DNA from: Anaeroplasmataceae bacterium
GTDB lineage: Bacteria; Bacillota_I; Bacilli_A; Acholeplasmatales; Anaeroplasmataceae
Assembly: GCA_029067355.1 (NCBI GenBank)
Contig: JAIEEQ010000077.1
Span: 1-46,921, forward strand
Length of the DNA: 46,921 bases
Reading direction: 5' to 3'
The position numbers and the translations under genes are program-made. Below the pieces are notes generated by a model. The model had not been told where the DNA came from. It ran no database searches and was given only the letters and a program-made list of their open reading frames with translations. Shown piece by piece: positions 1-9,945 of the stretch; within the stretch, counting starts at the first letter, position 1; each line of letters starts with the position of its first letter.

Positions 1-2159
1 ACCTCATGGATATGCTGTTCTTCTAAAGAATCTAAGGAAGATTTGTATTTGAAGTTAAAAATATAATCCATTTTTTCATCAAGTACATAAAGATAATCTT
101 CAATCATCTTCTTAAAAAACTTATCAAAAAAATTTAAGAAAATTTCTAAAAATGTGTTAACAAAGGATTGAAGAAAATGATAATTTTCATCAGAAGGAAG
201 AATGTCCTTCATTAAGATTTGAACAAGCTTTAAATAATTTAGCTTGTAGGTATCAAAGAATTGTGAAGAAGCAACCAGCAGATGCTCCAGATAGGTTATA
301 TCATTTTGTAGTAAAGAAGTAATATAGGTTTCCTTAGCCACTCTCAAATCATTATTATTGATAATTTGAGTTTTAATTTTAGAGAAGGACTCGTTCAATT
401 CTTCCCGCTTAATAGAAAATTCTGCTGATTCACAATTTTTTTCTAAGATTAAATTTTCAAGTGCAATTCTGAGCTTTTTATTTTCTTCAGCCTTTTGATT
501 TTCTAAATCAATTTTTTTGAAACCATATTCCATAGATAATCTAATTGTTTTTAGATTATGGTCATACAAGGACTGATTATACTCCTTTAGAAGCTTATTT
601 TTTTCAATTTCCAAAAGATTATTTGTTTCCTCAAGATGCAAATGAGCATGATAGGTTTCCTCTAAATAGGATAGCACCAATTCATTTAATTTTTTTGCCA
701 TTTCCATAGAGATTTTATAGGAATTAATCTTATTTTGAATCGTTTCTATTTTTTTGTAATAATTTGCACTAATTCCATCATAATTTCGCTCTAGAAGCTT
801 GGTACGAATTTGAGACTGACAACGCAATAAGTTTGCTTGTTGAGAAAATCGGTAGTTCGCAGTTTTAACAGTATAATTAAAGTCATTTTCATAAATGTTA
901 TCATTTTCTTGATAATACTTATTATCAAACTGTTCCTGATCTGTTATATTTTTTATAGCAAAGTTTTTATCAATCTCTAAAAAGTTTTTATCATTACGAT
1001 TGCTTAATATTTTAATAGTGTTGTCCTTCGTTAATTCTAGTAAAATTAACTCTTTTTCTTTCTTAGAAAGATTTAAATTGAAGATATGCTGTTTATTTTT
1101 ATAGCGAATCAGATGAGCCGTATATTTATCTAAAGTAGAAGAACTAGCATTATAGATTTGTTCTAGCTGATGATGAAAGCTTTTTGTTTTCTGGAATACT
1201 TCAGAATAAAACTCTCTTTTAATTTCATCAGTTTTCTTTTCAAATTCCTTCTTTAAAATAGAGGTATTCTCATCAATCGCATTAATTTTTGTAACAAAAT
1301 CCTTCAACAAAGCTTGAGATTGTGCTAAATAAATTGCCTTATTATTTTCCTTTTCAATATTTGCATCATTTATGGATTTATTATATTGACTTCTTGCTGT
1401 ATCAATCAGCTTGTTTTTTTCGTCAGCAATTTTCTTAATGTTCTCATTTAAGTTTGCACTTTCTTGGCGATATTTCTCTTTAACACTACCACGTTCATTT
1501 TCTAAGGCAGTATTAATAGAAGCAAGCTCTTTTTCCTGATCCTCAATTACTTTTCTAATTTTTTCTAAATCCTTAGCTTGATTTTGAGTTAATATTTCAT
1601 AATCCTGTTGATATTGACTTAAAAAATGCTCTTTAATATTTTTTAGAACCTCATTATTTTTCCTAACTATCTCTAAATAGGATTCCTTGGCCTCATCTCT
1701 TTGATAATCGTATCTTTTTTTTGCCTCATTAAAGTCATTCATAAGGATTATTTTACTTTGTTCGGAGGTTGCAATGAAGTAATCAAACTCAACTTCAAAT
1801 TGTTCAATTCTGTAATTTGTATCTTTCTTTGCAACTTCCATTTTTTGCTTCAATTTTTGACATGCGTCAATAGAATCCTTAGCAATATTCTTTAAATTTC
1901 TATTTAAGGAGTCATTTAATGACTTTATTTTTTGTTGATATTTTTGTATAAAGGATTGATTTTTTTTCTCAAAATCAGATTTATATTTACTATTTTTAGC
2001 GAAGGTATCCCTTAGTCCTTGTAGCCAAGAGTCTAAAGAGGATTGGAGCTGATTAAGCTTTTCAGAGGTGATAGGATCATCTTTATCTATAACAGAAAAA
2101 TTTTGAATGATTTTTGTGTACTCCGCCTGAAAATCTTCAATATTCTCTATGATATTCAT
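1..2159 (-). CDS. Very large coiled-coil protein, N-terminal 719 codons (partial)
   Basis: Reading the minus strand from the ATG at 2159 gives one frame without a stop to the window edge, so the C-terminus is missing. A good Shine-Dalgarno site (AAGGAAGGTG) lies just upstream. The product is soluble at its N-terminus: there is no signal peptide, membrane segment or Walker A motif. It is very rich in Lys, Glu, Asn and Gln with heptad-like stretches, as expected for long coiled coils. Near the cut end (about residues 660-700) it becomes more aromatic and hydrophobic (runs of Phe, Leu and Ile), which could be a folded or membrane-associated end domain. The absence of an N-terminal ATPase head argues against SMC or Rad50. 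I do not recognise the family. A cytoskeletal or scaffold role is only a guess. It is transcribed away from the methyltransferase gene at 2248. Confidence 0.85.
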   Translation of the reverse strand, partial: MNIIENIEDFQAEYTKIIQNFSVIDKDDPITSEKLNQLQSSLDSWLQGLRDTFAKNSKYKSDFEKKNQSFIQKYQQKIKSLNDSLNRNLKNIAKDSIDACQKLKQKMEVAKKDTNYRIEQFEVEFDYFIATSEQSKIILMNDFNEAKKRYDYQRDEAKESYLEIVRKNNEVLKNIKEHFLSQYQQDYEILTQNQAKDLEKIRKVIEDQEKELASINTALENERGSVKEKYRQESANLNENIKKIADEKNKLIDTARSQYNKSINDANIEKENNKAIYLAQSQALLKDFVTKINAIDENTSILKKEFEKKTDEIKREFYSEVFQKTKSFHHQLEQIYNASSSTLDKYTAHLIRYKNKQHIFNLNLSKKEKELILLELTKDNTIKILSNRNDKNFLEIDKNFAIKNITDQEQFDNKYYQENDNIYENDFNYTVKTANYRFSQQANLLRCQSQIRTKLLERNYDGISANYYKKIETIQNKINSYKISMEMAKKLNELVLSYLEETYHAHLHLEETNNLLEIEKNKLLKEYNQSLYDHNLKTIRLSMEYGFKKIDLENQKAEENKKLRIALENLILEKNCESAEFSIKREELNESFSKIKTQIINNNDLRVAKETYITSLLQNDITYLEHLLVASSQFFDTYKLNYLKLVQILMKDILPSDENYHFLQSFVNTFLEIFLNFFDKFFKKMIEDYLYVLDEKMDYIFNFKYKSSLDSLEEQHIHE

Positions 2160-2247
2160 CCTAACACCTTCCTTTCTTCTTGTAACATCATCTAATCTAT
2201 TATATAATTATTTTTAAAAATAGTCAAAGAAAAAGGAGGGAGTAATT

Positions 2248-2838
2248 ATGAAATGTTGCTGTAAAGCACCTCTAAAAGAGCTATGTATCCAAAAAACAAG
2301 AGTGAAACTCTGCTCAAAGTGTGGATTACTTACAAAGATAGAAAGGATTTCCTTTGAAGAAGAGAGAAATCGGTATGATGAGCATCAGTGTGATGAGGGC
2401 TATCAAAGCTATATGGAAAATGTATATAATCGTATAAAGGGGTATCTTAAAGAAGGAATTTCCTTAGATTATGGCTGTGGACAGATTCATCTTTTGGCAG
2501 ATTATTTAAATAAAAATCACTTCTCCTGTGATTATTATGATTTGCATTATTTTCCTTTGTATCCTAAAAGAACGTATGATACCATCCTTCTAATTGAGGT
2601 TTTTGAACATCTCTATGAGCCTTATCAGGAGCTTATCAGGCTAAGAGGTCTTTTAAATGAATCTGGAAGAATCATCATTATAACAAAGACATACGATGAT
2701 GTAGATTTAGAAAATTGGTGGTATTTTCGAGATAAAACTCATATTTCATTTCTTAAGAAAAATACCTTTTCCTTTTGGAATATAGGAATGAAAATCATAG
2801 CCTACAATGAGGATATTTTTGTTTTAGAACGCATATAA
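2248..2838 (+). CDS. Class I SAM-dependent methyltransferase with N-terminal Cys cluster
   Basis: A 196-residue protein with a Rossmann methyltransferase core. Motif I is LDYGCGQ near residue 75, followed by an acidic loop (YDLHYF), and motif post-I/II contains IEVFEHL, typical of Methyltransf_12/23 families. The first 25 residues carry paired cysteines (CCCKAP and CSKCG), probably a small zinc knuckle for substrate or RNA contact. The start has a strong SD (AAGGAGGGAG) and lies in a divergent gap with the coiled-coil gene. The LysM gene follows after 16 bases, so the two are probably co-transcribed. The substrate cannot be told from sequence. Confidence 0.82.
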   Translation: MKCCCKAPLKELCIQKTRVKLCSKCGLLTKIERISFEEERNRYDEHQCDEGYQSYMENVYNRIKGYLKEGISLDYGCGQIHLLADYLNKNHFSCDYYDLHYFPLYPKRTYDTILLIEVFEHLYEPYQELIRLRGLLNESGRIIIITKTYDDVDLENWWYFRDKTHISFLKKNTFSFWNIGMKIIAYNEDIFVLERI

Positions 2839-2854
2839 TACGTTAGGTGATTTT

Positions 2855-3244
2855 ATGCTAGAGCATATTGTGAAAAACGGAGAGGTTATACAGGATATAT
2901 TAAATATGTATCATATTGAGCTTGATGAGCTGATGAGCTACAATTTGCATATTACAGATTTTTATAATCTAGCGAGCGGAATGAAAATAAAGATTCCTTT
3001 GCTACATAATGAAGTTGAACAGATTTTAGAAAATACAGAAAGCTTTGTACAGAAATATTATCCAAAGGTTCATGATCTTTTTGAAGAAAAAAAGGAACTT
3101 TCCAAGACTGAAATGAGAGTAGAGGAAATTATAGAAGAGGATAAGGAAGAAGCTCCTAGCCATTCTCCTAAGCCCTTAAAAGTTGAACCAAAGGGTAAGC
3201 CTTATCCTGGAATATTGCCACCTAAGTATCCAAAAAGAGGATAG
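2855..3244 (+). CDS. LysM-like domain protein, probable spore coat/cortex-interface protein
   Basis: A 129-residue protein. Residues 1-50 look like a LysM repeat (HIVKNGEVIQDIL, then an Asn-containing centre and LASGMKIKIP at the end). A Glu/Lys-rich middle follows, and the tail is basic and proline-rich (PYPGILPPKYPKRG). It has no signal peptide, so it would stay in the cytosol. In spore formers, cytosolic LysM proteins such as SafA and SpoVID sit at the coat-cortex boundary. That role is inferred from the domain and from the spore genes in this window. SD AGGTGA precedes the ATG, and a terminator hairpin follows. Confidence 0.7.
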   Translation: MLEHIVKNGEVIQDILNMYHIELDELMSYNLHITDFYNLASGMKIKIPLLHNEVEQILENTESFVQKYYPKVHDLFEEKKELSKTEMRVEEIIEEDKEEAPSHSPKPLKVEPKGKPYPGILPPKYPKRG

Positions 3245-3252
3245 AAGAATTA

Positions 3253-3281
3253 GGAAAATTCAATTTGAATTTTCCTTTTTA
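3253..3281 (+). terminator. Rho-independent terminator after LysM gene
   Basis: The arms GGAAAATTCAA and TTGAATTTTCC form an almost perfect 11-bp hairpin followed by a T run at 3276-3280. It separates the methyltransferase/LysM pair from ruvA. Confidence 0.8.
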
Positions 3282-3311
3282 AATATATATTTAAAAGGAT
3301 AAGAAATTTTC

Positions 3312-3340
3312 TTTCATTTTTTTTCATAATGTGATATGAT
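3312..3340 (+). promoter_or_regulatory. Possible sigma-A promoter of the ruvAB-queA-tgt operon
   Basis: A TATGAT -10 element (3335-3340) is preceded at 17 bp by a poor -35 (TTTCAT). The SD (AGGTGA) of ruvA begins only about 6 bases after the -10, so the leader would be very short. The call rests mainly on the -10 match and on the position after a terminator. Confidence 0.35.
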
Positions 3341-3358
3341 ATAAAAAGGTGATACAGG

Positions 3359-3916
3359 ATGTATGGATATATTAAAGGAGTAGTTACAAGGATAACTCCA
3401 AAAAACATTATCATAGAAAATCAAGGAATTGGGTACCTGCTTATTGTAAGTAATCCCTACAATTTTTCATTAAATAAGGAATATAAGGCCTACGTTTATC
3501 AATATGTTCGTGAGGATATTATTGATTTATACGGCTTTATAAGTGAAGAGGAAAAGGATCTCTTTTTAAAGCTGATTTCTGTAAGTGGCATTGGTCCAAA
3601 AAGTGCATTGTCCATCTTAGCAACGGGTACAGTAAGTGAAATTGTGAAGGCAATAGAAGCAAGAAATGATGCCTATTTAAGAAAATTTCCTGGAATTGGA
3701 GCTAAAGCTAGTCAGCAAATCATTTTAGATTTACAAGGTAAGCTCAATTTAGATGCGGAAATGATGGTTAAAAATACAAAGCTTGAAGATGTAGAGCAGG
3801 CTCTTCTCGCGTTAGGCTATAACAAGAAGGAAATTGCTAAGGTCCTTCCAAAGCTTGATCAGAGTTTAGATGAGGGTGCTTTAGTTAAGCAAGCATTAAA
3901 AACATTAGTAAAGTAG
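3359..3916 (+). CDS. ruvA: Holliday junction branch migration protein RuvA
   Basis: RuvA tetramers bind four-way DNA junctions and load RuvB for branch migration. The 185-residue product has the N-terminal OB fold (MYGYIKGVVTRITPKNIIIENQGIGYL), then the tandem helix-hairpin-helix region with VSGIGPKSALSIL and FPGIGAKASQQIILDL at about residues 77-118. A flexible linker and the C-terminal domain III that contacts RuvB (about 140-185) follow. The length is slightly below the usual ~200. SD AGGTGA sits 6 bases before the ATG. ruvB follows within 10 bases, as in most Bacillota. Confidence 0.97.
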   Translation: MYGYIKGVVTRITPKNIIIENQGIGYLLIVSNPYNFSLNKEYKAYVYQYVREDIIDLYGFISEEEKDLFLKLISVSGIGPKSALSILATGTVSEIVKAIEARNDAYLRKFPGIGAKASQQIILDLQGKLNLDAEMMVKNTKLEDVEQALLALGYNKKEIAKVLPKLDQSLDEGALVKQALKTLVK

Positions 3917-3926
3917 GTGAATGTCT

Positions 3927-4934
3927 ATGGAAGATGAAAGAATTGTAAGCCCTAAGGTGGTGGAGGAGGAAGATACCCTTTCCCTAAGACCACAGTATTT
4001 GAAGGAATACATTGGACAAGCCTCAGCAAAAGAAATGCTAGGGGTTTATATAAAGGCTGCCTTAAAACGGAATGAATCCTTAGATCATGTGCTTTTATAT
4101 GGGCCTCCTGGATTAGGAAAAACAACACTTGCACAGATTATAGCTAATGAGCTTGGAACAAGCTTAAAGGTTATTTCAGGTCCCTCCATTGAGCGAAGTG
4201 GTGATCTTGCTGCAGTACTATCTACCTTAAATGAAGGAGATGTCCTTTTTATTGATGAAATCCATAGGCTTCCTCGCTTTGTAGAAGAGGTATTATATAG
4301 TGCTATGGAGGATTACGTTTTAGATATTATGGTAGGAAAGGATAGTAATACTAAAAGCATTCGTGTAGATTTACCACCATTTACTCTTGTTGGTGCTACA
4401 ACTCGGTTTGGAGATTTATCCGCTCCTTTACGTGATCGCTTTGGAGTTGTACTTCGGCTAGAATATTATACCCAAAGTGAGCTAGAATCCATTGTAGAGC
4501 GCACAGCCAATGTGTATGGAACAGATATAGAACAAAAGGCTTTAGAGGAGCTTGCCTCCAGAAGTCGTGGTACACCCAGAATTGCGAATCGTCTTTTTAG
4601 AAGAGTACGAGATTTTGCAGATGTGAAAAATGAAGGAATCATTACCTTACCAATTTGCACAGAGGCTTTATCTAAGCTTGGAATTGATAAGAATGGTTTA
4701 GATTATACAGACCATCGTTATCTAAAAGCTATTATCCATACCTTTAAGGGCGGTCCTGTTGGGGTTGAGTCCATCGCAGCTACCATCTCTGAGGAAGTTT
4801 CTACAATAGAGGATGTATATGAGCCATATCTTTTACAAGAGGGCTATATTAAACGCTCTAGCAGAGGAAGAGTTGCAACAGAAAAAGCATATCAAGAGCT
4901 TGGAATACCATTTTTAAAGGGGTTATTCGCATGA
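3927..4934 (+). CDS. ruvB: Holliday junction branch migration ATPase RuvB
   Basis: RuvB is the AAA+ hexameric motor that pulls DNA through the RuvA-bound junction. The protein has the RuvB N-terminus ([13 protein letters not shown]), Walker [10 protein letters not shown] near residue 60, Walker B FIDEIHRL, sensor 1 [10 protein letters not shown], the arginine finger region (APLRDRFG), and a C-terminal winged helix ending in the [14 protein letters not shown] motif. An ATG at 3921 touches the SD (AGGTGA, 3915-3920), so I chose the ATG at 3927, which has 6-base spacing; this gives 335 residues. The stop overlaps the queA start by 4 bases (ATGA), implying translational coupling. Confidence 0.97.
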   Translation: MEDERIVSPKVVEEEDTLSLRPQYLKEYIGQASAKEMLGVYIKAALKRNESLDHVLLYGPPGLGKTTLAQIIANELGTSLKVISGPSIERSGDLAAVLSTLNEGDVLFIDEIHRLPRFVEEVLYSAMEDYVLDIMVGKDSNTKSIRVDLPPFTLVGATTRFGDLSAPLRDRFGVVLRLEYYTQSELESIVERTANVYGTDIEQKALEELASRSRGTPRIANRLFRRVRDFADVKNEGIITLPICTEALSKLGIDKNGLDYTDHRYLKAIIHTFKGGPVGVESIAATISEEVSTIEDVYEPYLLQEGYIKRSSRGRVATEKAYQELGIPFLKGLFA

Positions 4935-5953
4935 TAAGAACATCTGATTATGACTACTTTCTACCAGAAGAATTGATTGCACAAACTCCCTTAGAGGATC
5001 GAAGTCAGTCAAGATTAATGGTTTTAAATCGAAAAAAGCAAACCATAGACCATCATATTTTTTCAGATATAGTTGATTTATTAGGTGAAAATGATGTTTT
5101 GGTATTTAATGATACTAAGGTCATTCCTGCAAGATTAATTGGCGTAAAAGAAGAAACAAATGCAGTAATAGAAGTTCTTTTATTAAAGGAGCTTACCAAT
5201 AATTGCTGGGAGACTTTAGCCAAGCCCCAAAGAAGAGTTAAAATAGGTACAATCATTCAATTTGGAAATGGAGAACTCAAGGCCAAATGTATCAGCAAAG
5301 AGGAAATGGGAATTTGTAAATTCGAGCTAATCTATGATGGAATTTTAGTAGAAATCTTAGACCGCTTAGGGACAATGCCACTTCCTCCCTACATTCATGA
5401 AAAGCTAAATGACCCAAATCGCTATCAAACCGTTTATGCGAAGCATCCAGGCTCTGCAGCAGCACCTACGGCTGGACTTCACTTTACAAACGAGATTTTA
5501 GAAAAACTAAAAAAGAAGGGGGTTGAGCTTATCTTTATTACACTCCATGTTGGATTAGGAACTTTCCGCCCTGTGGAAGAGGATGACCTTACAAACCACA
5601 TAATGCATGAGGAATACTATGAAATTTCTTCTGAGGCTGCTGAGGCTTTAAATAAAGCAAAGGAAAGCCATAAGCGTATTATTGCTGTGGGAACAACCTC
5701 CACAAGAACATTAGAATCGGCCTATCAAAATGGCTTTTGTTCAAAATGTGATACGACAAAGATTTTTATTTATCCAGGCTACAAATTTAAAGCCGTTGAT
5801 GCTCAAATTACAAACTTTCATCTTCCTAAATCAACACTCATTATGCTCGTCAGTGCCCTTGCGGGAAGAGAATTTATATTAAAGGCCTATCAAAAGGCTG
5901 TTGAAGAACAATATCGCTTTTTCTCCTTTGGAGATGCAATGCTAATAGAATAG
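4931..5953 (+). CDS. queA: S-adenosylmethionine:tRNA ribosyltransferase-isomerase QueA
   Basis: QueA transfers and isomerises the ribosyl group of SAM onto preQ1-modified tRNA to make epoxyqueuosine. At 340 residues it has the normal family length and motifs: [13 protein letters not shown] at the start, [29 protein letters not shown], the [10 protein letters not shown] motif at about residue 178, and a C-terminal [15 protein letters not shown]. It overlaps ruvB by 4 bases, and the pathway partner tgt lies two genes downstream. The ruvAB-queA-tgt order is common in Bacillota. Confidence 0.97.
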   Translation: MIRTSDYDYFLPEELIAQTPLEDRSQSRLMVLNRKKQTIDHHIFSDIVDLLGENDVLVFNDTKVIPARLIGVKEETNAVIEVLLLKELTNNCWETLAKPQRRVKIGTIIQFGNGELKAKCISKEEMGICKFELIYDGILVEILDRLGTMPLPPYIHEKLNDPNRYQTVYAKHPGSAAAPTAGLHFTNEILEKLKKKGVELIFITLHVGLGTFRPVEEDDLTNHIMHEEYYEISSEAAEALNKAKESHKRIIAVGTTSTRTLESAYQNGFCSKCDTTKIFIYPGYKFKAVDAQITNFHLPKSTLIMLVSALAGREFILKAYQKAVEEQYRFFSFGDAMLIE

Positions 5954-5964
5954 AGGTATAATTT

Positions 5965-6456
5965 ATGAATCAGAAAGAAAATATATATGTACGTTTAAAA
6001 ATTGAAAATTATGGAGATATAGAGCTTGAGCTATTTCCTTTAATAGCTCCAATTACTGTAAAAAACTTTATAAAACTTGTCAGTGAAAAATTTTATGATG
6101 GATTGACCTTCCATAGAGTAATTGAAGGCTTTATGATACAAGGCGGAGATCCATTAGGAAATGGAACAGGTGGATCTAAGGATAAAATTAAAGGAGAGTT
6201 CCTAAGAAATGGAGTTCCAAATTCCTTAAAGCATACTCGTGGTGTAATCTCTATGGCAAGAAGTAGTTTTCCAGACTCAGCAAGCTCACAATTTTTTATT
6301 ATGCATAAGGATGCACCCCATTTAGATGGGTCCTATGCAGCCTTTGGAAAAGTAGTTAAGGGAATGGAAGTTGTAGACCAGATTGCCTCTGTTAATGTAG
6401 ACAGAAATGATAAGCCCCTACTTCCTGTAATAATAAAGAAAGCGGAGTTGATCTAA
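5965..6456 (+). CDS. Cyclophilin-type peptidyl-prolyl cis-trans isomerase
   Basis: A 163-residue single-domain cyclophilin without a signal peptide, so cytosolic. It shows the catalytic FHRVIEGFMIQGGDP motif, the GTGGSKDKIKGEF loop, GVISMAR, SQFFIMHKDAPHLDG and the terminal FGKVVKGMEVVD. It catalyses proline isomerisation during protein folding. It lies between queA and tgt, and its stop is immediately followed by the tgt ATG, so the tgt SD is inside this gene. No functional tie to queuosine synthesis is known, so the position is probably just operon convenience. Confidence 0.95.
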   Translation: MNQKENIYVRLKIENYGDIELELFPLIAPITVKNFIKLVSEKFYDGLTFHRVIEGFMIQGGDPLGNGTGGSKDKIKGEFLRNGVPNSLKHTRGVISMARSSFPDSASSQFFIMHKDAPHLDGSYAAFGKVVKGMEVVDQIASVNVDRNDKPLLPVIIKKAELI

Positions 6457-7575
<1,119 letters not shown>

Positions 7576-7576
7576 T

Positions 7577-7990
7577 CTATGCCTGTGGTGTAATAGAGGC
7601 AGTACATAGCTCAACTGTAATTGGCTCAAAGCATTGAATCCCTTTAACTTCATCTAAATCAAGAACCATAGTTCTAAGAGTAGCGGTTAGAGTATCTCCA
7701 TCCTGAGTCAATAATCTAAGTGTGACAAATCTGCCACAGCGTATAGATTCAATTCTAAAGATACCTGTTGTAGTTCCTGCTACATCAGTTAAACCAGTAA
7801 ATAAAGTTCCACAGTGGCTATATAGTGCAACTGGAATCGTGTTATTCGCAGGATTGAAAAGGGAAGTATCACAGCTGATACAACGATTTTCACCAACAGT
7901 GATTACCTCTTTTTGAAGCTTATCAATCTTTGCTATGGTTTCTTTAATATAGTTGCATTCTAGGCAGTCATTCATAGTTTCAACTGGCAT
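7577..7990 (-). CDS. CotY/CotZ-family spore coat (exosporium/crust) protein
   Basis: A 137-residue, Cys-rich protein. It has an N-terminal cysteine pair (CLEC) and the family core CISCDTSLFNP...NTIPVALYSHCGTLF, then GIFRIESIRCGRFVTLRLL and a C-terminal region with two more cysteines. CotY/CotZ/ExsY proteins crosslink through cysteines into sheets on the spore surface. An upstream in-frame ATG at 8011 would place the SD itself (AGGAGGTGA) inside the coding region. The ATG at 7990, 6 bases after that SD, is therefore the start. It is transcribed against tgt. A mother-cell-type -10 (CATACTTTA) lies upstream. Confidence 0.88.
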   Translation of the reverse strand: MPVETMNDCLECNYIKETIAKIDKLQKEVITVGENRCISCDTSLFNPANNTIPVALYSHCGTLFTGLTDVAGTTTGIFRIESIRCGRFVTLRLLTQDGDTLTATLRTMVLDLDEVKGIQCFEPITVELCTASITPQA

Positions 7991-8010
7991 TATGATTTCA
8001 CCTCCTATCA

Positions 8011-8038
8011 TAAAGTATGATACAATATAGAGAAATGC
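8011..8038 (-). promoter_or_regulatory. Possible sigma-K-like promoter of the CotY/CotZ gene
   Basis: On the minus strand CATACTTTA (8019 to 8011) matches the CATANNNTA -10 consensus of mother-cell sigma factors. The -35 position (GCA around 8038-8036) matches AC only weakly. The element ends only a few bases before the SD, so the leader would be minimal. Confidence 0.35.
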
Positions 8039-8071
8039 TTAGACAAACGCCAAAATTCTTAAGAAAAATCG

Positions 8072-8100
8072 TTGTTTCTTAAAAGAAAAAGCTTTATAAT
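8072..8100 (+). promoter_or_regulatory. Sigma-A promoter of the EIIB-like gene
   Basis: TTGTTT (8072-8077) and a perfect TATAAT (8095-8100) are separated by 17 bp. An inverted repeat (TTAAGAAA ... TTTCTTAA) overlaps the -35 and could be an operator. Confidence 0.65.
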
Positions 8101-8119
8101 AAAATAAAGGAGAGTAACT

Positions 8120-8473
8120 ATGATATTTTTAACAAATTATCTTATTCCCATTATAATCTCAGTATGTGCTCTTTGTGCACTTTTGTTTGTCCTTCTTTTC
8201 ATTATTATTTTGAAAAAGAAGAAGCCAACAATCAAGGTTGATGAGGAATTCATTAGAACATTGAGCAATGCATTAGGTACAAGGGAAAATATTACTAATG
8301 TGAAAATGATTAATGGTAGACTGCATTTTGAAGTCAAGGATTTAGAGATTGTACAGCTTGAGGAACTAAAAAAATTATCTACTGCGGGAGTATTTATTAC
8401 CAACCAGACCATTAAAATGCTTTTTTCCTATGATAGTGAAGCCATTTGTAAAGCTTTGTTAAAGGAAAATTAA
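8120..8473 (+). CDS. Membrane-anchored PTS EIIB-like protein lacking the active-site Cys
   Basis: A 117-residue protein. Residues 6-31 are one hydrophobic helix followed by KKKK, so the rest faces the cytosol. Residues 40-114 match the glucose-type PTS EIIB fold: a helix with LSNALGTRENITNV, the strand region MINGRLHFEV, LKKLSTAGVFITNQTIKMLFS, and a final helix. In active EIIB proteins the first strand holds CITRLR with a phosphorylated Cys. Here the aligned position is Ile64 and no Cys is present, so it cannot carry phosphate in the known way. It stands alone without EIIA or EIIC. A sensor or binding role is inference. It has its own promoter and a downstream hairpin. Confidence 0.72.
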   Translation: MIFLTNYLIPIIISVCALCALLFVLLFIIILKKKKPTIKVDEEFIRTLSNALGTRENITNVKMINGRLHFEVKDLEIVQLEELKKLSTAGVFITNQTIKMLFSYDSEAICKALLKEN

Positions 8474-8493
8474 ATAAAAAGAAAAAAGTGGTT

Positions 8494-8522
8494 ATTATTT
8501 AAAAATAATAATCCTTTTCATT
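8494..8522 (+). terminator. Probable terminator after the EIIB-like gene
   Basis: GGTTATTATT and AATAATAATCC pair with one bulge, followed by TTTTC. It is A/T-rich and weaker than the other terminators here. Confidence 0.5.
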
Positions 8523-8596
8523 TTAACGTTTGAACAAAAAATAAAGAAAGGAATCCAAAATAATTGAAGTTATTAGGATTGTTTTAGGTGAAGATT

Positions 8597-9943
8597 ATGG
8601 AATTTAATGTAGATAAATATATAGAGGAAGGGTTATTGCTACTTTCTAAGCTCATTTCCTATCCTACTGTTTTAGAAGCCTTTGATCCAAAAGGAGATGC
8701 TCCCTTTGGAGAAGAAAATAAGCATGCATTAAAATTTATGCTGGAGTATGCCAAGGAAGATGGCTTTTCTACTCTAAATGATAAAAATTATGCTGGACAT
8801 ATTGAATTTGGAAAAGGGAAGGAAATTTTAGGCATATTAGCTCATTTGGATGTCGTTCCAGTAGAAGGACAAGCCTGGAAGACAAATCCTTTTGTTCTTC
8901 ATGTTGAGGATGGTAAGCTCTTTGGTAGGGGAACTATGGATGACAAGGGCCCACTGGTTGCCTCATACCTTGCTATGAAGTTTCTTAAGGAGGAAGGGTT
9001 TATTCCAAATAAAAAGGTACGTTTGATTATGGGATGCGATGAGGAGTCAGGCTCTCGCTGTTTAGCTCATTACTTTAAGAAGTATGAAGTTCCTCAGCTG
9101 GGATTTTCTCCTGATGCTGATTTTCCTTTGATATATGGTGAAAAGGCTCATATGACCTTTAATTTTGAGGGTAAATTAGGAGATAAGGAAATCATAACCG
9201 AGTTTACCTGTGGAACACGTTATAATGTTGTTCCAGCATCAGCTTCTATGAAACTATCTATAAATTATAAGGAACAATATCTTACCTTTTTAAAGGAACA
9301 CGATTATAATGGTAGGGTAGAAGAAGATACCTATTATGCATATGGAATTGCTTCCCATGCAATGGTTCCACAAAATGGACTAAATGCCAGCTTCATACTT
9401 TTTGAATTCTTAAATTCAGTTCATCCAACTCCACTATCTACCTTCTTTGTTTCCTATTTAACCTTTGATCCATTTGGTAAAAAGCTTGGCTATGATTTAT
9501 ATGATGAGGAAATGAAGGAATTGACAAGCAATGTTGGTGTTGTCCAAATCAAAAATGGAAATATTCTTATTGGAATAGATGCTCGTGTGCCTAAAAAGGA
9601 GCATGAATCTACAATGAGAACACAAATCCAAAAGGCAGCAGCAACAATAAATTTGGAGGCTAAGGTTCTTGGCTTTGGTGGATTTCACTACGTAGACCCA
9701 AAAAGCTTTTTAGTGACCACCTTAATGAAGATATATAAAGAGGTTACTTTAGATGAAAATGCATTACCTATAACAATTGGCGGTGGAACCTATGCAAAAT
9801 TTATTGAGAACGGAGTTGCCTATGGTCCACTTATGCCAGGAAGAGAGGATGTATGCCATATTGCGAATGAATATATGCTATTAGAGGATTTTAAGAATGC
9901 AATTCTTATCTATGCAAAAGCAATTTATGAGCTTACAAAATAA
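8597..9943 (+). CDS. pepV: M20-family dipeptidase PepV-like
   Basis: A di-zinc dipeptidase that releases amino acids from short peptides in the cytosol. Visible metal-site motifs are ILAHLDVVPVEG (His/Asp), GRGTMDDKGP (bridging Asp), GCDEESGS (catalytic Glu), SPDADFPLIYGEK, and at the C-terminus GGGTYAKF with GPLMPGREDVCHIANE. An upstream GTG (8588) lies within the SD AGGTGA, so the ATG at 8597 is preferred, giving 448 residues. trmB starts two bases after the stop codon, so the genes form an operon with trmB and the S51 peptidase. Confidence 0.93.
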   Translation: MEFNVDKYIEEGLLLLSKLISYPTVLEAFDPKGDAPFGEENKHALKFMLEYAKEDGFSTLNDKNYAGHIEFGKGKEILGILAHLDVVPVEGQAWKTNPFVLHVEDGKLFGRGTMDDKGPLVASYLAMKFLKEEGFIPNKKVRLIMGCDEESGSRCLAHYFKKYEVPQLGFSPDADFPLIYGEKAHMTFNFEGKLGDKEIITEFTCGTRYNVVPASASMKLSINYKEQYLTFLKEHDYNGRVEEDTYYAYGIASHAMVPQNGLNASFILFEFLNSVHPTPLSTFFVSYLTFDPFGKKLGYDLYDEEMKELTSNVGVVQIKNGNILIGIDARVPKKEHESTMRTQIQKAAATINLEAKVLGFGGFHYVDPKSFLVTTLMKIYKEVTLDENALPITIGGGTYAKFIENGVAYGPLMPGREDVCHIANEYMLLEDFKNAILIYAKAIYELTK

Positions 9944-9945
9944 GT

